From assembly GCF_014138045.1 (NCBI RefSeq), contig NZ_JACGXA010000001.1, forward strand, positions 865,501 through 929,500: DNA of 64,000 nt, given 5' to 3'. The position numbers and the translations under genes are program-made. Below the pieces are notes generated by a model that was given only the letters and a program-made list of their open reading frames with translations, ran no database searches and was not told where the DNA came from. This document shows, piece by piece, positions 57,163 to 64,000 of this stretch. How positions within the stretch are numbered: the first letter of the stretch is position 1; each line of letters opens with the position of its first letter. This DNA comes from Nocardioides ginsengisegetis (lineage in GTDB: Bacteria > Actinomycetota > Actinomycetes > Propionibacteriales > Nocardioidaceae).

Positions 57163-58845
57163 TCAGCGGGTGAGGACGACGGTCGCGGTGTTGTCCGACG
57201 GGTCGCTCTCGACGGCGTCCCCGTCGGGCACGACCGTGAACGTGAGCGCCACCGACGACAGCTGCAACGGCACGACGTGGAACTTGTACGACGTCGAACC
57301 CGGCGTCACCGCGCAGGTGGCCTCGCCCAGCTCGAGCGGCGAGCACCCGTGGTCCAGCACCAGCGTGACGGCCGCGCCGTCCGAGGTGAGCCGCAGGGTG
57401 GCGGTGTGGTCGGACGGCAGGCCCGCCACGTCGACGTACACGTGGAAGGCGGCGCCACCCGACTTCACCGACGCCTGCACCGACAGGTCCATCGACGGCG
57501 GACCCGGCTCGCTGGGCGGCGGGCTGGTCGGCGGGCTGGTGGGTGGCGACGAGGGCGGCGACGAGGGCGGGTGCGACGGGGGAGAGGAGGGCGGGTGCGA
57601 CGGCGGGTTGGACGGCTGGCCCGACGGACCTCCCGAAGGACCGCCCGAAGGACCGCCCGACGGCCCACCCGAGGGCGGGGTCATGGGCGGGACGCCCGGC
57701 ACGGTGCCCGGTGGCACGCCGGGCGTGGGCAGGGTGACCGGGGGCAGGACGGGCACGCCGCCCACGACCCCGACCGGCGACCCGCTCGACGAACCGGACG
57801 GCCCGCCAGACGGCGCGGCAGCGGTCTTCCCGGCCGGGCTCCCGGCGCCCGCGCTCGCGGACGCACCCGGGCCTGTCGTGACCACGTCGCCGGCCTGCAG
57901 GCTCGCCGGTCCGGTGCCGTGCTGCAGCGTCACGAAGGCGGCACCCCCGATGACCACGGTCGCGGCCACGCCGGCCACCGCGGTCGCGGCACCGTTGCCG
58001 GCCACGGTGTGGCGGACCCGGCCGAGCAGCACCGCCACCGCGCCCTTCGCGGCCACGGTGCCGGCCGAGCCGACGTACGCCGCTGCGGCACCGCCGAGGA
58101 CCAGCGGGCCGAGGATGCCGGCGAGGTTGGAGTTGACCTCGGTGAGCTCGAGGTAGATCGCCATGCACCGGCGGCAGTCCTCGAGGTGGCCCTCGACCTT
58201 CGTGGCGTCGCGGCGCGAGACGCCGCCGCGGATGTAGGCGCCGAGGTGCTCGTGGGTCCAGGTGCAGGTGCCGTCCTCGGTCTCCTGGACGTGCATCGAC
58301 AAGAAGGCCTGCCGCAGGCCCTCACGGGCCCGGTAGGCGAGCGCGGAGACGGAGTTGGGGCTCATGCCGAGCAGGAGGGCGATCTCCGCCGGCTTCGAGC
58401 CCTCGACCTCGGTGTGCCACAGCACGGTCTGCCACCGCTCGGGCAGCGACGCGAAGGCCCTGGCCGCGGTGGCGTTCTCGAAGCCCTCGACCGCCGTGTC
58501 GCGGAAGGGTACGCCCGGGTCGAAGGGCGTCAGGTCGTCGGTGCTGTGCAGCCGGGAGGTGGCCCGGATCCGGTCGACGTGCAGGCGGCGTACGGCGGTG
58601 AGCAGGTAGGCGCGGAACGCGAGGTCGGGCCCGCCGCCGCGCTGCAGGACGCCGAGCACCTTGGCGAAGGCGTCCGAGACGAGGTCGTCGACCTCGCCGG
58701 CGCTGACGATCTGCCGGGCCAGTCGGCGCGCGGCCTCGACGTGGCGGGACCACAGCATCCCGTAGGCGTCGACGTCGCCCCCGCGGACGGCCGAGATCAG
58801 CTCGGCGTCCCCGGGCTCGTCGAGCAACGGGAGCAGGTGGCTCAT
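57163..58845 (-). CDS. ECF-like sigma factor fused to zinc finger, TM and extracellular domain
   Basis: A 560-residue protein whose N-terminal ~180 residues are a sigma-70 ECF module (region 2 ~15-90, region 4 ~125-180 with LLLGMSPNSVSALAYRAREG). Then a zinc-finger-like HLEDCRRC (H220, C224, C227), one to two hydrophobic segments (~235-262, ~286-307), a low-complexity Pro/Ser/Gly stalk (~340-470) with repeated SGGP and SPP units, and a CARDB-like beta domain (~475-560). The layout implies a sigma factor tied to the membrane with an outside sensor. ATG 58845 is chosen over an in-frame start at 58908. Single frame without stops. Confidence 0.85.
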   Translation of the reverse strand: MSHLLPLLDEPGDAELISAVRGGDVDAYGMLWSRHVEAARRLARQIVSAGEVDDLVSDAFAKVLGVLQRGGGPDLAFRAYLLTAVRRLHVDRIRATSRLHSTDDLTPFDPGVPFRDTAVEGFENATAARAFASLPERWQTVLWHTEVEGSKPAEIALLLGMSPNSVSALAYRAREGLRQAFLSMHVQETEDGTCTWTHEHLGAYIRGGVSRRDATKVEGHLEDCRRCMAIYLELTEVNSNLAGILGPLVLGGAAAAYVGSAGTVAAKGAVAVLLGRVRHTVAGNGAATAVAGVAATVVIGGAAFVTLQHGTGPASLQAGDVVTTGPGASASAGAGSPAGKTAAAPSGGPSGSSSGSPVGVVGGVPVLPPVTLPTPGVPPGTVPGVPPMTPPSGGPSGGPSGGPSGGPSGQPSNPPSHPPSSPPSHPPSSPPSSPPTSPPTSPPPSEPGPPSMDLSVQASVKSGGAAFHVYVDVAGLPSDHTATLRLTSDGAAVTLVLDHGCSPLELGEATCAVTPGSTSYKFHVVPLQLSSVALTFTVVPDGDAVESDPSDNTATVVLTR

Positions 58846-59003
58846 GCAGGTCCAACGGTCGAGTCGGCGAAAGATCACGCCTGTGGGATCACCTCTCTGT
58901 CCTACCACTGGTCCAGACCTTCACCAAGACAAGAAAAACCGCGTCATGGACGACGGGGAGGTCCGTCCCTCATGTGTCGACGGGACCAGTGGAGGAGCAG
59001 CCG

Positions 59004-59726
59004 ATGGGGATCTTCGCGACGCGCACGCGTCCGGGTGACCCGGGCGGCACCGAAGCAAGGGAGATGTCGCTTCGTTTCGAAGCGGTCGGGGATGCCCTTG
59101 CTTCGGGCTCGTCCCCTGTCGACGCATGCACGGTCGTGGGCCAGGGACTGGCCCAGGACGGGATCTCGCTCGCGGAGGCCCTGGACGGCCTGCGTGCGAC
59201 GTACCGCCGGTTCAGGAGAGGGGACCCGGACTACGTCGCCACGCAGGCCGTCGCCGTGGCCTGGAGCGAGGCGACGCTCGGCTACCTGCACACGCTCTCC
59301 TGCGAGGACCCGATGACCGGGCTCGCCAGCCACGCGCACCTGCGCAGCCGGCTGACGGAGGTCTACCGCGCCCGCAGCCACGGCCATCCCGAGGTCCGCG
59401 ACACGCACGCGCTGGTCATGCTCGACGCGCCATGGGGGCCGGACGGTGGTCCCGGGGACGTGCTCACGCACGCCTTCCGGGCCCACCGTCTCGGCGTGGC
59501 CGCCCGCACCGTCTTCGCCGGCGGCGAGACGGTGGCCCGTCTCGGGTCGAGCCGGGTCGTTACGCTCGCCTCCCGTGACGGGCACCTCGGCCAGCGGGTC
59601 GGGCTGCTCAAGCGCCTGCTCGTCGGCTCCGCCGGCGTCGGGGACGGCGTCCGGGTCTGGATCGAGGGACTGCCGGGCGACGACGACGCGGCCGCGCTGC
59701 TGCTCGACGAGCTCACCCGCCACTGA
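59004..59726 (+). CDS. Hypothetical protein with degenerate GGDEF-like segment
   Basis: A 240-residue soluble protein. In the middle, CEDPMTGLASHAHLRSRLTE resembles the start of GGDEF domains (DxLTGLxNRxxL), but the GGDEF signature and most of the domain are absent. The C-terminal half has repeated V/A-rich strands (ALVMLDAPWGP, ARTVFAGGETVARLG). Probably not an active cyclase. GGAGGAG lies 6 nt before ATG 59004, which decides the start. It is divergent from the sigma fusion gene, with 158 nt between. Confidence 0.75.
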   Translation: MGIFATRTRPGDPGGTEAREMSLRFEAVGDALASGSSPVDACTVVGQGLAQDGISLAEALDGLRATYRRFRRGDPDYVATQAVAVAWSEATLGYLHTLSCEDPMTGLASHAHLRSRLTEVYRARSHGHPEVRDTHALVMLDAPWGPDGGPGDVLTHAFRAHRLGVAARTVFAGGETVARLGSSRVVTLASRDGHLGQRVGLLKRLLVGSAGVGDGVRVWIEGLPGDDDAAALLLDELTRH

Positions 59727-59764
59727 CCCGGCACTGACCAGCCCTCACCGGGGGCGGCGGTCCG

Positions 59765-59770
59765 TAGGCT
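59765..59770 (+). promoter_or_regulatory. -10 box TAGGCT of the SRAP gene, leaderless type
   Basis: TAGGCT ends 6 nt before the ATG of the SRAP gene and no RBS is present, so the message is likely leaderless. Confidence 0.5.
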
Positions 59771-59776
59771 GGCCCC

Positions 59777-60541
59777 ATGTGCGGCCGCTACGCCTCCAGC
59801 AGGCGCCCCGAGGACCTCATCGAGGAGTTCGAGGTCGTCGAGTCGCGGGTCCCGACCCCGCTCGAGCCCGACTACAACGTCGCCCCCACCAAGGAGGTGT
59901 ACGCCGTCGTCGAACGGCCGCCGTCGAAGGAGAGCGAGGAGCCTCCCGAGCGCCAGCTCCGCGTGCTGACGTGGGGTCTGGTCCCGTCGTGGGCCAAGGA
60001 TCCCTCGATCGGCAACCGGATGATCAACGCCCGCATGGAGACCGTGGCCGAGAAGCCGGCCTACAAGCGCGCCTTCGCCCGACGGCGCTGCCTGCTCCCC
60101 GCCGACGGCTACTTCGAGTGGTACCCCACCTCGCAGCTGACCCAGGCGGGCAAGCCCCGCAAGCAGCCCTTCTTCATCCGCCCGAAGGACCACGGCGTCC
60201 TGGCGATGGCAGGGCTCTACGAGATCTGGCGCGACCCGTCGAAGGCCGACGACGACCCCGACCGGTTCCGCTGGACCTGCACGGTGATCACGACCGACGC
60301 CGAGGACTCCGTGGGCCACATCCACGACCGGATGCCGCTGATGGTCGAGCGCGACCGCTGGCACGAGTGGCTGGACCCGACCGTCGAGGGACAGGGCAAC
60401 CTGCTCGACCTGCTGGTGCCGGCGGCCCCGGGCCAGCTCGAGGCCTACCCCGTCTCGACCCTGGTCAGCAACGTGCGCAACAACGGGCCGGAGCTCGTCG
60501 AGCCGCTGCCGCTCGACGACGTCCCGGAGCAGCTCCGGTGA
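59777..60541 (+). CDS. SRAP-family (HMCES/YedK) abasic-site shielding protein
   Basis: A 254-residue SOS response-associated peptidase-type protein. Catalytic Cys2 (MCGRYAS) becomes the N-terminal residue after Met removal and crosslinks to abasic sites in ssDNA. Other conserved parts are YNVAPT, WGLVPSWAKD, NARMETV, RCLLPADGYFEWY and the C-terminal HDRMPLMV. The mRNA is likely leaderless. The stop overlaps the next start by GTGA. Confidence 0.94.
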   Translation: MCGRYASSRRPEDLIEEFEVVESRVPTPLEPDYNVAPTKEVYAVVERPPSKESEEPPERQLRVLTWGLVPSWAKDPSIGNRMINARMETVAEKPAYKRAFARRRCLLPADGYFEWYPTSQLTQAGKPRKQPFFIRPKDHGVLAMAGLYEIWRDPSKADDDPDRFRWTCTVITTDAEDSVGHIHDRMPLMVERDRWHEWLDPTVEGQGNLLDLLVPAAPGQLEAYPVSTLVSNVRNNGPELVEPLPLDDVPEQLR

Positions 60542-61200
60542 CCCGCGTCGAGCGGGTCGTGGCCACCCCGCACGGCGACGCCCGGCTCGTCACCGACCGG
60601 GCCCGCAGCCCCGTGGCGACGCTGCTGCTCAGCCACGGTGCCGGCAACGGCATCGACACCCGCGACCTCGAGGCGCTCGCCCACCACCTGCCGCGCAACG
60701 GCGTGACCGTGGTGCGGCTCGAGCAGCCGTGGAAGGTCTCCGGCCGCAAGGTCGCCACCCCGCCGGCCACCCTCGACGCGGCGCTGGTCGCGGCGTCCGA
60801 CCAGCTCCGCGTCCGCACCCCCCTCGTGGTGGGAGGGCGCTCCGCCGGCGCACGCTCCGCGGCCCGCTGTGCCAAGGGCCTCGGTGCCGTCGGCTGCCTC
60901 GCACTCGCCTTTCCGCTGCACCCGCCCGGCAGGCCGGAGAAGTCGCGGCTGGCCGAGCTCGAGGGCGCCGGCGTGCCGATCCTGGTCATCCAGGGGGAGC
61001 GCGACACGATGGGCCGCCCCGAGGAGTTCCCCGCCTCGCTGCGCCACGGCCTGGACCTCGCCGTCGTCCCCGGCGGCGACCACGGGCTGAAGGTGCCGGC
61101 CCGCGGCCCGGTCAGCCAGGACGAGGCGCTGGAGATCGTGGTCGAGGCGACGCTGGAGTGGATCGTGCGCGAGGTCGCCGGGAATGGCCGCTCCACCTGA
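60538..61200 (+). CDS. Alpha/beta-hydrolase (KANL3/Tex30 type)
   Basis: A 220-residue hydrolase: the oxyanion-loop motif LLLSHGAGNGIDT (~30), the nucleophile elbow GGRSAGARSAA (GxSxG, Ser ~103), Asp in IQGERDTMG (~157) and His in GGDHGLKV (~180) complete the triad. Substrate is unknown. Coupled to the SRAP gene by a GTGA overlap. Its 3' end contains the -35 of the SigR promoter. Confidence 0.9.
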   Translation: MTRVERVVATPHGDARLVTDRARSPVATLLLSHGAGNGIDTRDLEALAHHLPRNGVTVVRLEQPWKVSGRKVATPPATLDAALVAASDQLRVRTPLVVGGRSAGARSAARCAKGLGAVGCLALAFPLHPPGRPEKSRLAELEGAGVPILVIQGERDTMGRPEEFPASLRHGLDLAVVPGGDHGLKVPARGPVSQDEALEIVVEATLEWIVREVAGNGRST

Positions 61201-61206
61201 GGTGTT
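61181..61206 (+). promoter_or_regulatory. SigR-type (sigma-R/sigma-H) promoter of sigR
   Basis: GGAAT (61181-61185), 18 bp, GTT (61204-61206) is an exact match to the SigR consensus GGAAT-N18-GTT of Streptomyces. It is 10 nt before an in-frame GTG at 61216, so transcription would start close to that codon. It predicts autoregulation of sigR-rsrA under disulfide stress. Confidence 0.82.
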
Positions 61207-61290
61207 CCAGATGTCGTGCTAGCCGTCATCGAACACCCGATCGCCAGCGTCCCGGCGTCGCGTCTGGACCCCGCCCTAGACTGGGACGCG

Positions 61291-61935
61291 ATGACTGACT
61301 CCCTGAACGCGACGCCGGACGACGAGGCCGTCGTCGACCCCGCGACCGAGACCGACGAGGAGCGCTCGCTGCGCTTCGAGCGCGACGCGCTGCCCTTCCT
61401 CGACCCGCTCTACTCGGCGGCGATGCGGATGACCCGCAACCCCGCCGACGCCGAGGACCTGGTCCAGGAGACCTTCGCGAAGGCCTACTCGTCGTTCCAC
61501 CAGTTCCGGCCCGGCACCAACCTCAAGGCGTGGCTGTACCGGATCCTCACCAACACCTTCATCAACACCTACCGCAAGAAGCAGCGCCAGCCGCAGCAGT
61601 CGATGTCCGAGGACGTCGAGGACTGGCAGCTGGCTCGTGCCGAGTCGCACTCCTCGACGGGCCTGAAGTCCGCCGAGATGGAGGCCCTCGAGCACCTGCC
61701 CGACTCGCAGGTCAAGGACGCCCTGCAGCGGCTCCCCGAGGAGTTCCGCCTGGCCGTCTACCTCGCCGACGTCGAGGGCTTCGCCTACAAGGAGATCGCC
61801 GAGATCATGGACACCCCCATCGGCACCGTGATGAGTCGCCTGCACCGCGGGCGACGCCAGCTGCGCGACATGCTGTCGGACTACGTCCGCGCCAACGACC
61901 TCCTCCCCATCGGCCGGGACGGAGCGGACAAGTGA
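61291..61935 (+). CDS. sigR: SigR/SigH-type ECF sigma factor
   Basis: A 214-residue ECF sigma factor of the thiol-oxidative stress group (Streptomyces SigR, Mycobacterium SigH). Region 2 has [18 protein letters not shown] and [16 protein letters not shown]; region 4 has [18 protein letters not shown] and the [16 protein letters not shown] 61291 lies 8 nt after TAGACT, giving a second promoter. The frame is open upstream to GTG 61216, adding 25 residues from the SigR-dependent transcript, which may give a long isoform. Overlaps rsrA by GTGA. Confidence 0.93.
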   Translation: MTDSLNATPDDEAVVDPATETDEERSLRFERDALPFLDPLYSAAMRMTRNPADAEDLVQETFAKAYSSFHQFRPGTNLKAWLYRILTNTFINTYRKKQRQPQQSMSEDVEDWQLARAESHSSTGLKSAEMEALEHLPDSQVKDALQRLPEEFRLAVYLADVEGFAYKEIAEIMDTPIGTVMSRLHRGRRQLRDMLSDYVRANDLLPIGRDGADK

Positions 61936-62213
61936 CCCACAGCCACGGCTCCGACGAGCCCACCAGCACCGAGTGCGCCGAGTACCTCGAGCGCATCGTC
62001 TACTTCCTCGACAACGAGCTCGACGAGGCCGACTGCTCGGTCGTCCGGGCCCACCTCGACACCTGCAACCCGTGCCTGGAGAAGTACGACCTCCAGCGCA
62101 CCGTCAAGGCCGTCGTCGCCCGCTCCTGCTCGGAGGCCGCGCCCGACGACCTGCGCCAGCGCGTGATGTTCCGGCTGCGCGAGGTGCAGGTGCAGATCAC
62201 CCGCGAAGGCTGA
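61932..62213 (+). CDS. rsrA: Mycothiol-system zinc anti-sigma factor
   Basis: A 93-residue ZAS-family anti-sigma factor. Zinc ligands C15, H41, C45 and C48 ([10 protein letters not shown]-x3-C-x2-C) match RsrA in spacing. Under disulfide stress the Cys oxidise, zinc is lost and SigR is freed. GTG 61932 overlaps the sigR stop by 4 nt (GTGA), giving near-equal amounts. Confidence 0.94.
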   Translation: MTHSHGSDEPTSTECAEYLERIVYFLDNELDEADCSVVRAHLDTCNPCLEKYDLQRTVKAVVARSCSEAAPDDLRQRVMFRLREVQVQITREG

Positions 62214-62248
62214 TCGACTCGGCGCAACTGCCGGGCCCGACATGCAAC

Positions 62249-62279
62249 GAGCCCCCTCACCGTGACGGTGTGGGGGCTC
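62249..62279. terminator. Bidirectional hairpin between rsrA and bL37
   Basis: The arms 62249-62262 and 62266-62279 pair over 14 positions with one T-T mismatch and a 3-nt loop. It lies between convergent rsrA and the bL37 gene and can stop both. Confidence 0.8.
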
Positions 62280-62308
62280 AGTGCATTGCTGCGTGGTGCA
62301 GCTGGCGC

Positions 62309-62383
62309 TCAGGCGTTGGGGCGCTTGCCGTGGTTCGCGCCCTTCTTCTTCCGAGCGCGGCGCTTGCGGCCGGTCTTGCCCAT
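62309..62383 (-). CDS. Ribosomal protein bL37
   Basis: A complete 24-residue basic protein, MGKTGRKRRARKKKGANHGK plus RPNA, the actinobacteria-specific bL37 of the large subunit. GGAGGAG lies 6 nt before ATG 62383. It is often missed by gene finders because of its length. It stands alone between a terminator and a hotdog-fold gene. Confidence 0.92.
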   Translation of the reverse strand: MGKTGRKRRARKKKGANHGKRPNA

Positions 62384-62466
62384 GGTGTTCTCCTCCGAAT
62401 CGGTGTCGACCCGCGAGAGGGCCACGGGTCAGTCTCTCAAAGGTTCGGCGATCAGGCGAAATCGGG

Positions 62467-62835
62467 TCAGAGTCGACCCAGGAATCGCTCGGCGTCGACG
62501 ACCACGCGGGTGACCTCGCCGGAGGCGACGACCTTGCCGCCCTGCCCGTGCCGCGCCGCCACCACGAAGCGCACCAGCCGGCCGTCGGCGTACGACGCCG
62601 TCGCGGTCACCTCGACCTCGGCCCCGACCGGGCTCGCGGCGAGGTGCTCGAGCTGGATGCGGGTGCCCACGCTGGTCGATCCGTCGGCCAGCGTGGGGTC
62701 GATCGCGGCGCAGGTGGCCGCCTCGCACCAGGCGAGGAGCCGCGGCGTGCCGAGCACGGGCAGGCTGCCCGAGCCGACGGCGGCGGCCGTGTCGTCGTCG
62801 GTGACCGTGAACGTCAGCGTCGCGGCGAGATCCAT
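62467..62835 (-). CDS. Hotdog-fold thioesterase-like protein
   Basis: The 122-residue protein has the strand-helix pattern of hotdog folds, with GTPRLLAWCEAATCAAIDP as the central helix and a GxxVEVTATA strand, like the fluoroacetyl-CoA thioesterase-type family. Catalytic residues are not certain. ATG 62835 overlaps the GNAT stop by 1 nt (TGATG), so it is translated with it. Confidence 0.82.
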   Translation of the reverse strand: MDLAATLTFTVTDDDTAAAVGSGSLPVLGTPRLLAWCEAATCAAIDPTLADGSTSVGTRIQLEHLAASPVGAEVEVTATASYADGRLVRFVVAARHGQGGKVVASGEVTRVVVDAERFLGRL

Positions 62836-63347
62836 CAGGGCCTCCCGTGCGCGACCGGGACGAGGGGGACCCGGAAGGCGATCAGGTGCACGCCCGGGAT
62901 CGGGTCGAAGTCGCGCTCGGGGAGCCGGGTGAAGCCGAGGCGGTCGTAGAGGCGGTGGGCGGCGGTCATCTGGGGGAGGCTGGAGATCGCGACGCCGCGG
63001 CAGCCCTCGCCGGCGAACCGGTCCAGGCAGAGCCGGACCAGCGCCTCGCCGACGCCCTGTCCCTGGGCCTGCGGCGCCACCGCCAGCATCCGGAACTCGC
63101 CCTCGTCCTCGGTCGAGATCTCGCGCCAGGGCGAGCCCGGGGGACAGAGCGTCACGCAGCCGAGCAGGTCGGCGTCGTCGCTGTCGGCGGTGGCGACCCA
63201 GAGCTCGGCCTCGCGGTCGCGGGTCCCGGCGTCGCGCAGCCGGGCGATGTAGGGGTCGGCGGGTCCGAGCGTGAACGGGGCGTACGCCGCGACGGTGACG
63301 TCGCCGGCGCGCTCGTGGTCGGCCGGGGTGGCCCTCCTGATCCGCAT
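62835..63347 (-). CDS. GNAT-family N-acetyltransferase
   Basis: The 170-residue enzyme has the acetyl-CoA-binding loop VAPQAQGQGVGEALVR (motif A, Q-x2-G-x-G/A) near residue 93 and C-terminal AAHRLYDRLGF. It acetylates an amine of unknown identity. GAGG is upstream of ATG 63347, which is 7 nt after the stop of the upstream ThDP enzyme. Confidence 0.93.
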   Translation of the reverse strand: MRIRRATPADHERAGDVTVAAYAPFTLGPADPYIARLRDAGTRDREAELWVATADSDDADLLGCVTLCPPGSPWREISTEDEGEFRMLAVAPQAQGQGVGEALVRLCLDRFAGEGCRGVAISSLPQMTAAHRLYDRLGFTRLPERDFDPIPGVHLIAFRVPLVPVAHGRP

Positions 63348-63354
63348 GCCGGCC

Positions 63355-64000
63355 TCAGATCCCGAAGGTCGCGCGGGGGTAGGCCGCCTCGACGTCGGTG
63401 ATGACGTTGACGAGGTAGGGCACGCCGGAGGCGAACGCGCGGTCGAGCGCGGGCCCGACGTGGCGCGGGTCGGTGACGGTCTCCCCGGCGCCGCCCAGGG
63501 CCTTCACCACCTCGTCGTAGCGGGTCCGGGGCGCCAGGTCGGCGGCCACGTCGTAGCCGTAGAGCATCTGCATCGGGCCCTTCTCCAGGCCCCACGCGGA
63601 GTTGTTGCCCATCACCATCACGACCGGCAGGCCGTGGCGGACCAGCGTGTCGACGTCCATCAACGAGAAGCCGGCGGCTCCGTCGCCGAGCAGCAGCACG
63701 ACCTGGGCGTCGGGGCGGGCGATCCGGGCGGCGATGGCCGAGCCGAGGCCGGCGCCGAGGCAGCCGTAGGGCCCGGGGTCGAGCCAGCCGCCGGGCCTCT
63801 TCGGCTCGACGAACTTGCCGGCGAAGGAGACGAAGTCGCCGCCGTCGCCGATGACCACGGCGTCCTCGGCCAGCCGTGGCACCAGCTCGCCGTAGATCCG
63901 GGCGGGGTGGATCGGGTCGGCCTCGGCCCGGAGCAGGGCGAGGTCGCGCTCGGTCGCGGCGCGGACGGTGTCCTGGAGCCCCGTGACCCACGCGGACCAG
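63355..64000 (-). CDS. ThDP-dependent enzyme (acetolactate synthase-like), C-terminal part
   Basis: The frame stays open to the right edge (64000), so only the C-terminal ~215 residues are seen. The ThDP motif is complete: LLLGDGAAGFSLMDVDTLVR (GDG) and then VMVMGNNSAWGLEKG (NN), with GPYGCLGAGLG upstream. This is the C-terminal pyrophosphate-binding domain of acetolactate synthase/benzoylformate decarboxylase-type enzymes. It might be an ALS-like or 2-oxoacid decarboxylase; the full gene is needed. Cotranscribed with the GNAT gene. Confidence 0.85.
   Translation of the reverse strand, partial: WSAWVTGLQDTVRAATERDLALLRAEADPIHPARIYGELVPRLAEDAVVIGDGGDFVSFAGKFVEPKRPGGWLDPGPYGCLGAGLGSAIAARIARPDAQVVLLLGDGAAGFSLMDVDTLVRHGLPVVMVMGNNSAWGLEKGPMQMLYGYDVAADLAPRTRYDEVVKALGGAGETVTDPRHVGPALDRAFASGVPYLVNVITDVEAAYPRATFGI

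Noticed and set aside
57500..57700. Repetitive DNA in the sigma fusion gene that could look like a repeat array
   Set aside because: It encodes the Pro/Ser/Gly stalk with a kept reading frame; spacing and unit length vary and it is not a CRISPR or VNTR outside coding.
58890..58935. TTGGTG-N17-TAGGAC on the minus strand as the promoter of the sigma fusion gene
   Set aside because: Spacing is right but the -10 does not fit TANNNT; not stronger than chance in this region.
1..64000. tRNA, rRNA, transposase, integrase, attachment sites or CRISPR
   Set aside because: Looked for cloverleaf TTCRA/CCA ends, rRNA blocks, transposase or recombinase motifs and regular direct repeats; none seen by eye. 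A tRNAscan or ISfinder run would be decisive.

Overview
The window reads as chromosomal DNA of a high-GC actinomycete, most likely Nocardioides or another Nocardioidaceae; the genus is an inference and was not checked against any database. Support: GC-rich codon third positions throughout, many GTG starts, 4-nt GTGA/ATGA gene overlaps, several genes with a TANNNT box 6-8 nt before the start codon (leaderless type), the SigR/RsrA redox pair, an IdeR/DtxR-type iron box, the 24-residue ribosomal protein bL37, and the aroA-rsgA-hisN gene order. I found no tRNA, rRNA, insertion sequence, prophage or CRISPR array.

Layout. 1-5 kb: end of an MMPL transporter gene, a hemerythrin-like protein, a DUF1876 protein, release factor 3, two small membrane proteins and an SDR oxidoreductase. 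5-11.6 kb: an anti-sigma antagonist-like STAS protein, a small Cys-rich protein, and two paralogous ATPase/LuxR regulators on either side of a secreted DUF5995 protein. 11.7-15 kb: an operon of flavohemoglobin-like globin, DivIVA-like coiled coil and NirK-like copper protein. 15.3-23 kb: a complete MMPL transporter, a response regulator with a histidine kinase fused to a DUF4173-like membrane domain, and a secreted subtilase. 23.3-30 kb: a tightly chained operon of hybrid kinase, receiver, receiver-cyclase, PGM1-like ATP-grasp ligase and gamma-glutamylcyclotransferase-like protein, with a stomatin-like gene behind it; this is the most unusual block.

30-33.7 kb: small enzymes, then a CHRD protein, an ECF sigma factor with its anti-sigma factor, and a Rieske protein. 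33.7-37.5 kb: class Ia ribonucleotide reductase nrdAB behind a cobalamin riboswitch and two candidate NrdR boxes. 37.5-49 kb: a DUF1254-type protein, envelope membrane proteins, an IdeR-boxed ZIP transporter, a MocR regulator, a fatty acid hydroxylase-like protein, an APC permease, a secreted metalloprotease-like protein and a TagD-like nucleotidyltransferase.

49-64 kb: mostly housekeeping and stress genes: DUF445, S4 protein, FKBP, PP2C phosphatase, CBS protein, hisN, rsgA, aroA, a DoxX-like protein, a sigma factor tethered to a membrane and extracellular region, a degenerate GGDEF-like protein, SRAP, sigR-rsrA with a consensus SigR promoter, bL37, a hotdog protein, a GNAT acetyltransferase and a ThDP-dependent enzyme cut by the right edge.

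The main regulatory themes are redox and thiol stress (sigR-rsrA), NO and oxygen chemistry (globin, copper protein, hemerythrin), B12- and NrdR-dependent choice of ribonucleotide reductase, iron, and layered phospho-signalling.
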